This document shows positions 1-5,645 of a DNA stretch of 5,645 nt, in pieces. This DNA is from CAZCBD01 sp964496755 (GTDB taxonomy: Bacteria > Bacteroidota > Ignavibacteria > Ignavibacteriales > Melioribacteraceae). Each line of letters begins with the position of its first letter. The stretch's first letter is position 1. A program made the translations under genes and the position numbers. Where the stretch lies: assembly GCA_964496755.1 (NCBI GenBank), contig CAZCBD010000173.1:1-5645 (forward strand), in the 5' to 3' direction. The notes under the pieces were generated by a model, which did no database searches, was not told the origin of the DNA, and was given only the letters and a program-made list of their open reading frames with translations.

Positions 1-2392
1 CGTGTCGCTGACCGGGAAACAAGAAAAAGTCAAATCTTTTGTTAGCTTTAATTAAGGCATTAGCCAATCTGATTGTGTTGGCCGGATGCACATTATTGTC
101 AATATCACCGGTAGTAATCATCAAATGGCCTTTTAAGTTTTTAGCAATCTCAGGATTTGTTTCGATATGATATAAAAACTTAACCTCACCATCTTTTTCT
201 TTTACTTCCTTAACACCGTGATGTTTTTCGCTCCACCATCTATTGTAAACATTATTATCATGGTTGCCGGAAGAAGAAACGGCCACTTTAAAAAAGTCGG
301 GATAAACAAGCATAGCAGCAGTGGACATAAATCCGCCACCCGAGTGTCCGAAAATTCCGACCCTATTTAAATCAATGAAACTATACTTGGCGCCAAGTTG
401 TTCGGCCACATATTTTTTATCAGCCAATCCATAATCTCTTAAATTACCATAGCCATAATTATGGTACCATTTAGAACGAGCAGGATGCCCGCCCCTGTTG
501 CCTAATGTAATAACAATAAATCCTACTTGTGCCATTCTATCAGTGCGGTTCATTCTCGCGGAAAATGATTTTGCAACCGCTTCGGTCTGTGGTCCGGGAT
601 ACACATACTCAAGCAAAGGATAACTTTTTGTTGAATCAAAATCGAATGGCTTATACATAACACCATAAATATCGGTTATACCATCATTGGCTTTTACCTT
701 AAATGGTTCCGGGAATTTATATCCGGCAGCAAACAACTGCGATAAATCCGCTTCTTCCAAATCTAAAATTTTCCTTCCTCGATTATCCTTTAAAACAGAT
801 TTCGGAACCGTATTAACTCTTGAATAATTATCCACAAAGTATTTGTTGTTGTCATCCATTTGAACGGAATGATCATAATTACCTTTATTCAATAGCTTTA
901 ATCCGCTTCCGTCAAAATTTATTCTGTATAAATGGTAATAATACGGATCTTCGTCTTTTTCTCTACCATTAGCCGTAAAATATAACACTCTGTTTTCTTC
1001 ATCCACTTTTATAATTCTTTCGCAATGCCACGGGCCTTTTGTAATTTGATTTTTCAAATTGCCTTTTCCATCATATAAATAGAAATGCGCCCACCCATCG
1101 CGTTCGGACCATTCAATAATTTCTTTGCCATTATTAATCAAAGCCGGTTTTCTTGTTTCGATATACGTATTTGATCTTTCTTCTATTAAAACTTTTACCT
1201 CACCGGTTTTAGTATCAGCCACACAAACATCAACCCGTTTTAAATCGCGACTTGTTCTACTAAAATATAATTTATCGCTTGTCTTAGAAAGCCAAGTGAT
1301 TGGTGTATAATCATCGTCTCTGTTTTCCTGTAATCGTGGAGCAGTAAAAATAGAATAAGTTTCATCTTGAAATTTTGAAGCTTTAACTTTAATAGATTTT
1401 TTTGTTGCATTATCGAAAACTAATATTTCATATTGTGGTGCATTTTTTTCACCCGGCATTAAATATTTATAACTTTCCAATGTAGGCCTTGGCTTTGCTA
1501 CTGAATTTATTACCCAAAGCGATTTCACCTTTCTGCTATCCTCTCTTTCAACGGCAAATTTCTTTGAGTCTTTTGACCACATTGCATAAACAAATTTTCT
1601 TTTACCTTTATTCTTTTTTTCATCCACATTAGTATAACTATAACCCTGTCCGAATCCATAATCCTTAACACCATCAGTAGTAATTTGATGTTCAACTATT
1701 GTAGTGTCCTTTTCATCTTCCAAAGCTTTTTTATAATTATCTTCATCCATCCAAAAAAGATTATAATCTTTTGCAAAAAGAATGGTTTTGCCATCAGGAG
1801 AAATGTTTGCCCATCTCGGATTATCTTTCGGTTTTTTGAAATCTTTTAATTCTTTCAGTTTACCCTTAACAATATTGTATTCAAAATAAAAAACCTTTTT
1901 CTTTGTTTTCGCTTTTTGATTTTTTTTCTTTTTTTCCGTCTTTTTATCTTCTTGCTTTGTTAGAGTTGAATCGCTTTTTTCTTCTTTTACTTCTTCATCT
2001 GCAGTACTGGTTACCTCGAACTGAAATTTAGTATTTGAAACAAATTTAATTTTTTTGATGGGTAAATGTTTTGCATCAAAAGGATCTTTTACGATTCTTG
2101 TAAGCTCTGCAGCCATTTTGGCATTATCAAACAAAACTTTTTTTGTTCGGTTTTCGGGATTTACTATATAATAAGTTTTACCCTCGCTTGTTGTATAAGT
2201 GTACCAAAATTTTTTACTCCCCTTTAACCAATGCGGGCTAACTCTTGTACTAAAAACCATTTTCCTAAGATTCTCCGGAGCAAACCGCGCGGCTAAATCA
2301 TAATTCGGTTTTACGCATCCTTTGTTTTGCGCCAAAATAAGTGAAGTAAGTATTAAAAATAATATTACTAAACTGTTTTTTACTCTTTCCAT
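1..2392 (-). CDS. S9-family serine peptidase, DPP IV-like, secreted (3' end cut by window edge)
   Basis: A serine peptidase of the prolyl oligopeptidase/DPP IV clan, expected to cleave peptides in the periplasm or outside the cell. I read the frame by hand from the ATG at 2392 to the edge: 797 codons, no stop. Residues 1-21 look like a Sec signal peptide (charged start, then SLVILFLILTSLILA, likely cut before Q22). A beta-propeller (DPPIV_N type) follows, with family-like motifs WSERDGWAHFYLYD and PRPTLESYKY. The alpha/beta-hydrolase domain begins near residue 570. Its catalytic residues are visible: Ser684 in GHSGGG, Asp765 in DNNVHP, His797 in PGQRH (last full codon), and oxyanion Tyr598 in YPGP. 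Asp-to-His spacing of 32 equals that of human DPP4. Only a short C-terminal tail is missing. Residues about 130-167 form a Glu/Lys-rich low-complexity stretch. The usual DPP4 double-Glu motif is not apparent, so dipeptidyl specificity is uncertain. AGGAG (2402-2398) precedes the ATG by five bases. Confidence 0.93.
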   Translation of the reverse strand, partial: MERVKNSLVILFLILTSLILAQNKGCVKPNYDLAARFAPENLRKMVFSTRVSPHWLKGSKKFWYTYTTSEGKTYYIVNPENRTKKVLFDNAKMAAELTRIVKDPFDAKHLPIKKIKFVSNTKFQFEVTSTADEEVKEEKSDSTLTKQEDKKTEKKKKNQKAKTKKKVFYFEYNIVKGKLKELKDFKKPKDNPRWANISPDGKTILFAKDYNLFWMDEDNYKKALEDEKDTTIVEHQITTDGVKDYGFGQGYSYTNVDEKKNKGKRKFVYAMWSKDSKKFAVEREDSRKVKSLWVINSVAKPRPTLESYKYLMPGEKNAPQYEILVFDNATKKSIKVKASKFQDETYSIFTAPRLQENRDDDYTPITWLSKTSDKLYFSRTSRDLKRVDVCVADTKTGEVKVLIEERSNTYIETRKPALINNGKEIIEWSERDGWAHFYLYDGKGNLKNQITKGPWHCERIIKVDEENRVLYFTANGREKDEDPYYYHLYRINFDGSGLKLLNKGNYDHSVQMDDNNKYFVDNYSRVNTVPKSVLKDNRGRKILDLEEADLSQLFAAGYKFPEPFKVKANDGITDIYGVMYKPFDFDSTKSYPLLEYVYPGPQTEAVAKSFSARMNRTDRMAQVGFIVITLGNRGGHPARSKWYHNYGYGNLRDYGLADKKYVAEQLGAKYSFIDLNRVGIFGHSGGGFMSTAAMLVYPDFFKVAVSSSGNHDNNVYNRWWSEKHHGVKEVKEKDGEVKFLYHIETNPEIAKNLKGHLMITTGDIDNNVHPANTIRLANALIKANKRFDFFLFPGQRH

Positions 2393-2470
2393 TCTTTCTC
2401 CTGTTTATTCATGTAATGTAAATTAAAAACGCAGGGGGGATGCATTTTTTAGAAAAAATTTTTCCGAATA

Positions 2471-2500
2471 AAAATATAAATAATCGTAATAATTGACAAA
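2471..2500 (-). promoter_or_regulatory. Candidate promoter of the S9 peptidase gene
   Basis: Read on the minus strand, TTGTCA (2499-2494) is followed after 17 bases by TATTTT (2476-2471), a moderate sigma-70-like pair. The same stretch also reads as TTTG (2500-2497), 18 bases, then TATATTTT (2478-2471), close to the Bacteroidota TAnnTTTG box. Either reading gives a leader of about 70 bases before the ATG at 2392. The region is very AT-rich, so chance matches are easy and this is only a candidate. Confidence 0.3.
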
Positions 2501-2535
2501 TGAAGAAAATTTATTTTTGTAGAAATCCAAATCTA

Positions 2536-2557
2536 TGATATCAAATATTCGATGTCA
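2536..2557. repeat. Imperfect inverted repeat in the divergent intergenic region
   Basis: The arms 2536-2546 (TGATATCAAAT) and 2547-2557 (ATTCGATGTCA) abut and are complementary at 9 of 11 positions. The 22-base dyad sits between the two divergent genes, upstream of the trpR promoter candidate and of the peptidase promoter candidate. Its size and symmetry suit a dimeric regulator. No T-run follows, so it is not a terminator. It differs from the second dyad at 2615-2634, so a shared regulator is not implied. Confidence 0.35.
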
Positions 2558-2584
2558 CATAATAAAAAAAAATGAAAGATACAA

Positions 2585-2616
2585 TTTGTAAGTTTTATTT
2601 TTTTTTACAATCTTTG
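2585..2616 (+). promoter_or_regulatory. Candidate Bacteroidota-type promoter of trpR-trpB
   Basis: TTTG at 2585-2588 lies 20 bases ahead of AATCTTTG at 2609-2616. This matches five of the six fixed positions of the Bacteroidota TAnnTTTG box, at the usual spacing. Transcription would start in the early 2620s, inside the inverted repeat at 2615-2634, leaving a leader of about 20-25 bases. An alternative -10-like TATAAA at 2621-2626 has no good -35 partner. The first box overlaps a small palindrome TACAATTTGTA (2580-2590). Confidence 0.4.
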
Positions 2617-2634
2617 TTACTATAAATAGTAACA
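2615..2634. promoter_or_regulatory. Candidate TrpR operator (20-base inverted repeat)
   Basis: The sequence TGTTACTATAAATAGTAACA has two perfectly complementary 9-base arms (2615-2623 and 2626-2634) around a central AA. It overlaps the end of the predicted promoter box and ends 13 bases before the ATG of the TrpR-family gene at 2648. The ACTA...TAGT core resembles the ACTAG...CTAGT core of the E. coli trp operators, with slightly shorter spacing. Position, symmetry and the adjacent repressor gene together suggest autoregulation of trpR-trpB by tryptophan-bound TrpR. Binding is inferred, not shown. Confidence 0.6.
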
Positions 2635-2647
2635 TTTGGTGCGAGAA

Positions 2648-2917
2648 ATGAGAGAGTTAAAAGAATTGATTGATGTTTTTACCAACATCAATGACAAGAA
2701 AATTATGTCAAAATTTTTTGAAGAAATTTTTACGGAAGCAGAGCGAAAAGATTTTGCTTCGAGATGGGGTCTGATGAAAGATCTTAAAGCAGGTGTTTCA
2801 CAAAGAAGTATTGCTGCCAATAGGCATATTAGTTTATGCAAAATCACCCGCGGTTCAAAACTTATTCAGAATCCAAAATCGGTTGCTTCCAAAATGATTG
2901 AGAAATACTCAAAATAA
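2648..2917 (+). CDS. trpR: TrpR-family tryptophan-responsive transcriptional repressor
   Basis: An 89-residue all-helical DNA-binding protein of the Trp repressor family. By family knowledge it acts as a dimer that binds operator DNA when loaded with L-tryptophan. The C-terminal half matches TrpR well: FTEAER, a helix-turn-helix at about residues 50-71 starting VSQRSIA, then KITRGSK. Counterparts of E. coli tryptophan-contacting Thr44, Arg54 and Arg84 appear to be Thr29, Arg39 and Arg68; E. coli Thr81 and Ser88 align with Lys and Leu. The frame is open from TTG 2636 and GTG 2639, but I prefer ATG 2648 because the upstream codons overlap the operator-like repeat and lack a ribosome site. No strong Shine-Dalgarno is seen (GGTG at 2638-2641 at best). 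trpB starts 13 bases after the stop, so the two are almost certainly co-transcribed. A distant YerC-like relative with another ligand is the main alternative. Confidence 0.85.
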   Translation: MRELKELIDVFTNINDKKIMSKFFEEIFTEAERKDFASRWGLMKDLKAGVSQRSIAANRHISLCKITRGSKLIQNPKSVASKMIEKYSK

Positions 2918-2930
2918 TGGAGTTTAATAG

Positions 2931-4157
2931 ATGCAACAAGCAGTCGATGTTTCGGTAATGCCCAATATAAAGGGTTATTTTGGTCAATATGGCGGAAGTT
3001 TTTTGCCTCCGGAATTACAAACGATAATTGATGATATCACAAAATCTTATTTAGAACTTAGAGAAGATAAAAATTTTCAAGGTGAATTAAGATATTATCT
3101 TAAACATTACGTTGGACGACCAAGCCCGATTTATTTTGCAAAAAACTTAACCGAAAAAATCGGCGGCGCAAAAATTTATTTTAAAAGGGAAGATTTAAAT
3201 CACACCGGTGCCCATAAAATTAATCATACACTTGGCGAAGCACTTCTGGCAAAAAAAATGGGGAAGAAAAAAATTATTGCCGAAACCGGTGCCGGCCAAC
3301 ATGGAGTGGCCTTGGCCACAGCTGCAGCTTTAACAAAACTTGAATGTGATATTTATATGGGTGAAGTAGATATGGAAAAGGAACACCCAAACGTTTTAAG
3401 AATGAAAGCTTTGGGTGCAAATGTAATTCCGGTAAAAAGTGGTTTGCGTACTCTTAAAGAAGCTGTTGACGAAGCTTTTAACGGCTATTTGTCCGATCCG
3501 GTTAATCAATTTTATGCAATTGGTTCTGTTGTGGGACCACATCCATTTCCAATGATGGTACGTGATTTTCAGAAAATTGTGGGCGAAGAAGCAATTGTTC
3601 AATTTGAAGAATTAACGGGAAATCCACATCCGGATAATTTAGTTGCCTGCGTTGGCGGCGGTTCAAATGCTATTGGCCTATTTACAGCTTTTCTTGAAAT
3701 TCCGGATATTAATATATATGGCGTAGAACCTTCGGGTATTGCATTAGAAGATGGGAAACACGCTGCAACTTTGACCTTGGGCAAACCAGGTATTATCCAT
3801 GGTTTTAAATGCTACTTATTGCAAAATGAAAATGGCGATCCTCTACCTGTTTATTCTGTTGCCAGTGGTTTGGATTATCCAGGCATTGGACCACAACATA
3901 GTTATTTAAAAGATATTGAACGAGTTCAATATGTAACGGCCGGCGACAAGGAAGCCGTATCAGCCTTTTTTGAATTATCAAAAATTGAAGGAATTATTCC
4001 TGCTCTTGAAAGTGCACATGCAGTTGCACATGCAATTAAATTAGCAGCCGAACTAAATTCGGAAAAATCAATTTTAGTTAATCTTTCCGGTAGAGGAGAT
4101 AAAGACATAGATTTTGTTATTGAGAAATATGGTAAAGATTTCGGAATTTCCGAATGA
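2931..4157 (+). CDS. trpB: Tryptophan synthase beta subunit
   Basis: A 408-residue PLP enzyme that condenses indole with L-serine to give L-tryptophan in the cytoplasm, normally in an alpha2beta2 complex with TrpA. Full length, and every landmark is present: PLP lysine Lys96 in GAHKIN, catalytic Glu118 in ETGAGQHG, phosphate-binding GGGSNA (242-247), Asp315 in GLDYPG, Glu360 in ALESAH, and Ser386 in LSGRGDKD. It belongs to the canonical TrpB1-like type rather than TrpB2, whose lysine motif reads GSHKLN. Some positions depart from E. coli: HKINHTLGEALL for HKTNQVLGQALL, MGEVDMEKEHPNV for MGAKDVERQSPNV, PHPFPMMVRDF for PHPYPTIVREF. The protein contains no tryptophan residue. GGAG (2919-2922) lies eight bases before the ATG. 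It is the last gene of the trpR-trpB unit and is followed by a terminator rather than trpA. Confidence 0.97.
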   Translation: MQQAVDVSVMPNIKGYFGQYGGSFLPPELQTIIDDITKSYLELREDKNFQGELRYYLKHYVGRPSPIYFAKNLTEKIGGAKIYFKREDLNHTGAHKINHTLGEALLAKKMGKKKIIAETGAGQHGVALATAAALTKLECDIYMGEVDMEKEHPNVLRMKALGANVIPVKSGLRTLKEAVDEAFNGYLSDPVNQFYAIGSVVGPHPFPMMVRDFQKIVGEEAIVQFEELTGNPHPDNLVACVGGGSNAIGLFTAFLEIPDINIYGVEPSGIALEDGKHAATLTLGKPGIIHGFKCYLLQNENGDPLPVYSVASGLDYPGIGPQHSYLKDIERVQYVTAGDKEAVSAFFELSKIEGIIPALESAHAVAHAIKLAAELNSEKSILVNLSGRGDKDIDFVIEKYGKDFGISE

Positions 4158-4175
4158 CAATCTCATTAATGCACC

Positions 4176-4204
4176 AAGGGAGGGCCTCTCACCCTCCCTT
4201 TTTT
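4176..4204 (+). terminator. Rho-independent terminator of trpR-trpB
   Basis: AAGGGAGGG (4176-4184) pairs perfectly with CCCTCCCTT (4192-4200) around the seven-base loop CCTCTCA, followed directly by a run of six T (4199-4204). It begins 18 bases after the trpB stop. On the minus strand the same hairpin has no T-run after it, so it should work well only for the plus-strand unit. Confidence 0.9.
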
Positions 4205-4221
4205 ATTTTAAATATTTAACC

Positions 4222-4650
4222 TTAAACTATTTCAACCAATTCAAGTTCAAATGTTAAATCTTTTCCAGCCAATTTATGATTAGCATCTAAAGTTACATGT
4301 TCTTCGGTAATTTTTTTTACTTCGGCAGGAATTTGCGCACCATTTTGCAACGGTAACTGCAACATCATTCCTACTTCCAATTGAAATTCCGGCGGAAACA
4401 GATTTCTATCTAATTCCAAAACCAGATCTTCTCTTCTTTCTCCGTATGCCTCGGTAGAAGGAATTTTAATAGTTTTCTTTTCCGATACTTCCATTCCGTT
4501 TACACCATCATCAAAACCTTTGATAACAGCCCCGGAACCTATTTCAAATTCCAATGGTTCTCTTTGCAATGAACTATCGAATACATCCCCGTTATCTAAT
4601 GATCCTGTATAATGTACTTTTACTTTGTCGCCTACTTTTGCTTTAGTCAT
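4222..4650 (-). CDS. SlyD-like FKBP-type peptidyl-prolyl cis-trans isomerase
   Basis: A 142-residue cytoplasmic folding helper that catalyses prolyl isomerization; no signal peptide. The FKBP core is at residues 1 to about 70, with VHYTG (Tyr14), FDSS (Asp25), VIKGFDDGVNGM and IPSTEAYGERRE. It is interrupted by an insert-in-flap (IF) chaperone domain at about 77-124 and resumes at the SlyD-type signature LDANHKLAGKDLTFELELVEIV. This order marks the SlyD/FKBP-with-IF subfamily. The His/Cys-rich metal-binding tail of E. coli SlyD is absent, so a role in nickel delivery is unlikely. A Lys replaces the usual Pro in the VIPGFE-like motif. GGAG (4659-4656) sits five bases before the ATG. The gene follows the glycosylase gene by 11 bases, so it is probably the last cistron of that unit. 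I give no symbol because slyD and fkpB names are used loosely for such proteins. Confidence 0.94.
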   Translation of the reverse strand: MTKAKVGDKVKVHYTGSLDNGDVFDSSLQREPLEFEIGSGAVIKGFDDGVNGMEVSEKKTIKIPSTEAYGERREDLVLELDRNLFPPEFQLEVGMMLQLPLQNGAQIPAEVKKITEEHVTLDANHKLAGKDLTFELELVEIV

Positions 4651-4661
4651 ATTTTCTCCAT

Positions 4662-5393
4662 TTAGTTTACATTGTCAAGAAGCATAAAATTTCTTTTCCT
4701 CCCTGCTTCTTTATTTTTTAATTCCTTATTCTCAAACTTACATAATTTTTTAATAGGACATATTCCGCAAGCCGGATTTGAGGGTGTGCAAATTTCTCTA
4801 CCCAACCTGATTAAATTTGTATGAAAACTATGTGCAATATTTTCGGGAAAATTGTTATTCAATTTAAAAAAAGTTTTATCGGGTGTTTTTTCGTTAACCA
4901 ATCCGATTCTATTTGTAGTACGGTATACATGAGTATCTACCGGACAAATATTTTTATTCAACGAAAACAATAAAACACAACTTGCTGTTTTAACACCTAC
5001 TCCTTTAAATTGATTTAAATATTTTATAGCCTCCAAGTTTTCAAATTTTTCGATGTGTTTTAAGGAAATCGATTTTCTTTCGGCATATAAGTCAATTAAA
5101 AAATTTTTTATTGCATTTGCTTTTTGGATTGTCAATCCGGCAGGTCTAATTAATTCTTTTATTTTGTGTATTTCAGCATTCATTAAATCAAAATTTTCAG
5201 GAAAAGCTTCCCGAAGATTTTGCAATGCCCTGTATGAATTATTATCATTTGTGTTTTGTGAAAGAATTGTAGCAATCAACATATCTACGGGATCGGGCTT
5301 TTTTTTGCTTCGTGGTGGTATCCCAAATCTATCGATTAGTAGTTTATTAATTTTTTTTATTTTGTTTTGATTTACGTTAACCAATATTTTCAA
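4662..5393 (-). CDS. nth: Endonuclease III-type DNA glycosylase/AP lyase with 4Fe-4S cluster
   Basis: A 243-residue base-excision repair enzyme of the HhH-GPD superfamily, expected to remove oxidized pyrimidines and cut at the abasic site. The helix-hairpin-helix reads FKGVGVKTAS, with the Schiff-base lysine Lys135, followed by PVDTH with the catalytic aspartate Asp153. Four cysteines, 202, 209, 212 and 218, have exactly the C-x6-C-x2-C-x5-C spacing of endonuclease III, so a 4Fe-4S cluster is expected. The N-terminal motif is LSQNTND, not the LSAQATD of E. coli Nth, so the exact substrate range is open; a MutY or mismatch-specific relative is less likely given the K/D pair. No ATG occurs before residue 38. 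The likely start is TTG 5393, or TTG 5384 with GGA (5396-5394) nine bases upstream. Either lies inside the end of the aspartate kinase gene, implying translational coupling. Confidence 0.93.
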   Translation of the reverse strand: MKILVNVNQNKIKKINKLLIDRFGIPPRSKKKPDPVDMLIATILSQNTNDNNSYRALQNLREAFPENFDLMNAEIHKIKELIRPAGLTIQKANAIKNFLIDLYAERKSISLKHIEKFENLEAIKYLNQFKGVGVKTASCVLLFSLNKNICPVDTHVYRTTNRIGLVNEKTPDKTFFKLNNNFPENIAHSFHTNLIRLGREICTPSNPACGICPIKKLCKFENKELKNKEAGRKRNFMLLDNVN

Positions 5394-5645
5394 TCCATTT
5401 TTTATGCAACAGATTGACGGATAAATTCAAATCCTCTTTGTTTATAATGATTGAAATACGAAATGATGTATTCGAAAGCCCAAGAATTTGAACATTATTT
5501 TCAGAAAGCAACTTAACCGAGTTTAAAATTATAGACAACTCTTTGTGAATTCCTTCTCCAATTAACGAAACAACTGAAATACCCGATTGAAAATTAATTG
5601 CGTCTTTAAATTTATTATTTAATTTACTTTTAACTTCCTCCCAAT
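5377..5645 (-). CDS. lysC: Aspartate kinase, C-terminal ACT domain (5' part outside window)
   Basis: Only the last 88 codons are present, read from TGG at 5643 to the TAA at 5379-5377; two further bases belong to a preceding codon. The peptide includes SVVSLIGEGIHKELSIIL, VQILGLSNTSFRISIIIN and KEDLNLSVNLLHKKW. This is the pattern of the second ACT repeat of aspartate kinases (VSxVGxGM..., then xSFxVxxED..., then AVxxLHxxF). The enzyme phosphorylates aspartate at the entry to lysine, threonine, methionine and diaminopimelate synthesis, and its ACT domains carry feedback inhibition. The protein stops right after the ACT domain with no homoserine dehydrogenase extension, so it is a form with no C-terminal fusion. 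The catalytic domain cannot be seen; another ACT-domain protein is possible but less likely. Its last 17 bases overlap the glycosylase gene, so it probably heads or belongs to that transcription unit. Confidence 0.75.
   Translation of the reverse strand, partial: WEEVKSKLNNKFKDAINFQSGISVVSLIGEGIHKELSIILNSVKLLSENNVQILGLSNTSFRISIIINKEDLNLSVNLLHKKWIENIG

Noticed and set aside
1125..1310. Short plus-strand open frame of 61 codons
   Set aside because: It lies wholly opposite the intact peptidase reading frame and has no recognizable domain or ribosome site.
2317..2392. Lipoprotein signal for the S9 peptidase because of Cys26
   Set aside because: The residues before Cys26 are QNKG, which is not a lipobox; cleavage after Ala21 by signal peptidase I fits better.
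2445..2464. T6-AG-A6-T5 tract as a terminator hairpin in the intergenic region
   Set aside because: The pairing is only A:T with no G:C stem, and it sits in the 5' leader of the peptidase gene; most likely simple AT-rich or curved DNA.
2493..2519. Second plus-strand promoter: TTGACA (2493-2498) with TATTTTTG (2512-2519)
   Set aside because: Each box is good alone, but the spacing fits neither the sigma-70 pattern nor the Bacteroidota pattern well, and it would give a leader over 100 bases; kept only as a weak alternative.
2634..2647. Tryptophan leader peptide, T-box or riboswitch before trpR-trpB
   Set aside because: The predicted leader is only about 20-25 bases, with no Trp codon run, no T-box element and no alternative hairpins.
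2620..2847. Minus-strand open frame of 75 codons opposite trpR
   Set aside because: Antisense shadow of a gene with strong TrpR family motifs; no family resemblance of its own.
3396..4108. Three minus-strand open frames inside trpB
   Set aside because: All lie opposite a full-length, motif-complete trpB and look like by-products of its codon use.
5053..5370. Plus-strand 105-codon hydrophobic open frame that could suggest a membrane protein
   Set aside because: It is antisense to the glycosylase gene, whose catalytic and iron-sulfur motifs prove the other strand; the hydrophobicity comes from reading Lys/Asn/Glu-rich codons in reverse.

Overview
The window is A+T-rich (about one third G+C by eye) and looks like ordinary bacterial chromosome. 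Its content suggests a member of the Bacteroidota/Chlorobi/Ignavibacteria group. The clues are a large secreted S9 peptidase of the type common there, AT-rich intergenic DNA with a promoter resembling the Bacteroidota pattern (TTTG, about 20 bases, TAnnTTTG), and clear Shine-Dalgarno sequences on several genes. The last point fits Ignavibacteria/Chlorobi better than classical Bacteroidia. This placement is an inference from style, not from a marker gene.

Layout. Bases 1-2392 (minus strand) hold most of a secreted S9-family (DPP IV-like) serine peptidase, cut by the left edge at its catalytic histidine. A divergent intergenic region of about 255 bases follows. It carries candidate promoters for both directions, an imperfect 22-base inverted repeat, and a 20-base inverted repeat (9-base arms, 2-base centre) immediately before the next gene. 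Bases 2648-4157 (plus strand) are a two-gene unit: a small TrpR-family repressor and a tryptophan synthase beta subunit, 13 bases apart. It ends in a strong rho-independent terminator at 4176-4204. No trpA follows.

Convergent to this unit, on the minus strand, is a tight gene string read from the right edge: the C-terminal ACT domain of an aspartate kinase (5377-5645), an endonuclease III-type DNA glycosylase that overlaps the kinase end and starts on TTG (4662-5393), and a SlyD-like FKBP peptidyl-prolyl isomerase (4222-4650), 11 bases further on.

How the parts work together. The clearest biological story is the trpR-trpB unit. A tryptophan-sensing repressor is encoded next to the enzyme for the last step of tryptophan synthesis, and a symmetric operator-like site overlaps the predicted promoter. 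This suggests an autoregulated, tryptophan-responsive module, perhaps for using indole or serving a distant trpA. The rest is housekeeping: amino-acid biosynthesis, base-excision repair, protein folding and peptide degradation. I found no mobile element, RNA gene, CRISPR array or defence system, and no convincing new molecular system beyond the candidate TrpR regulatory module.
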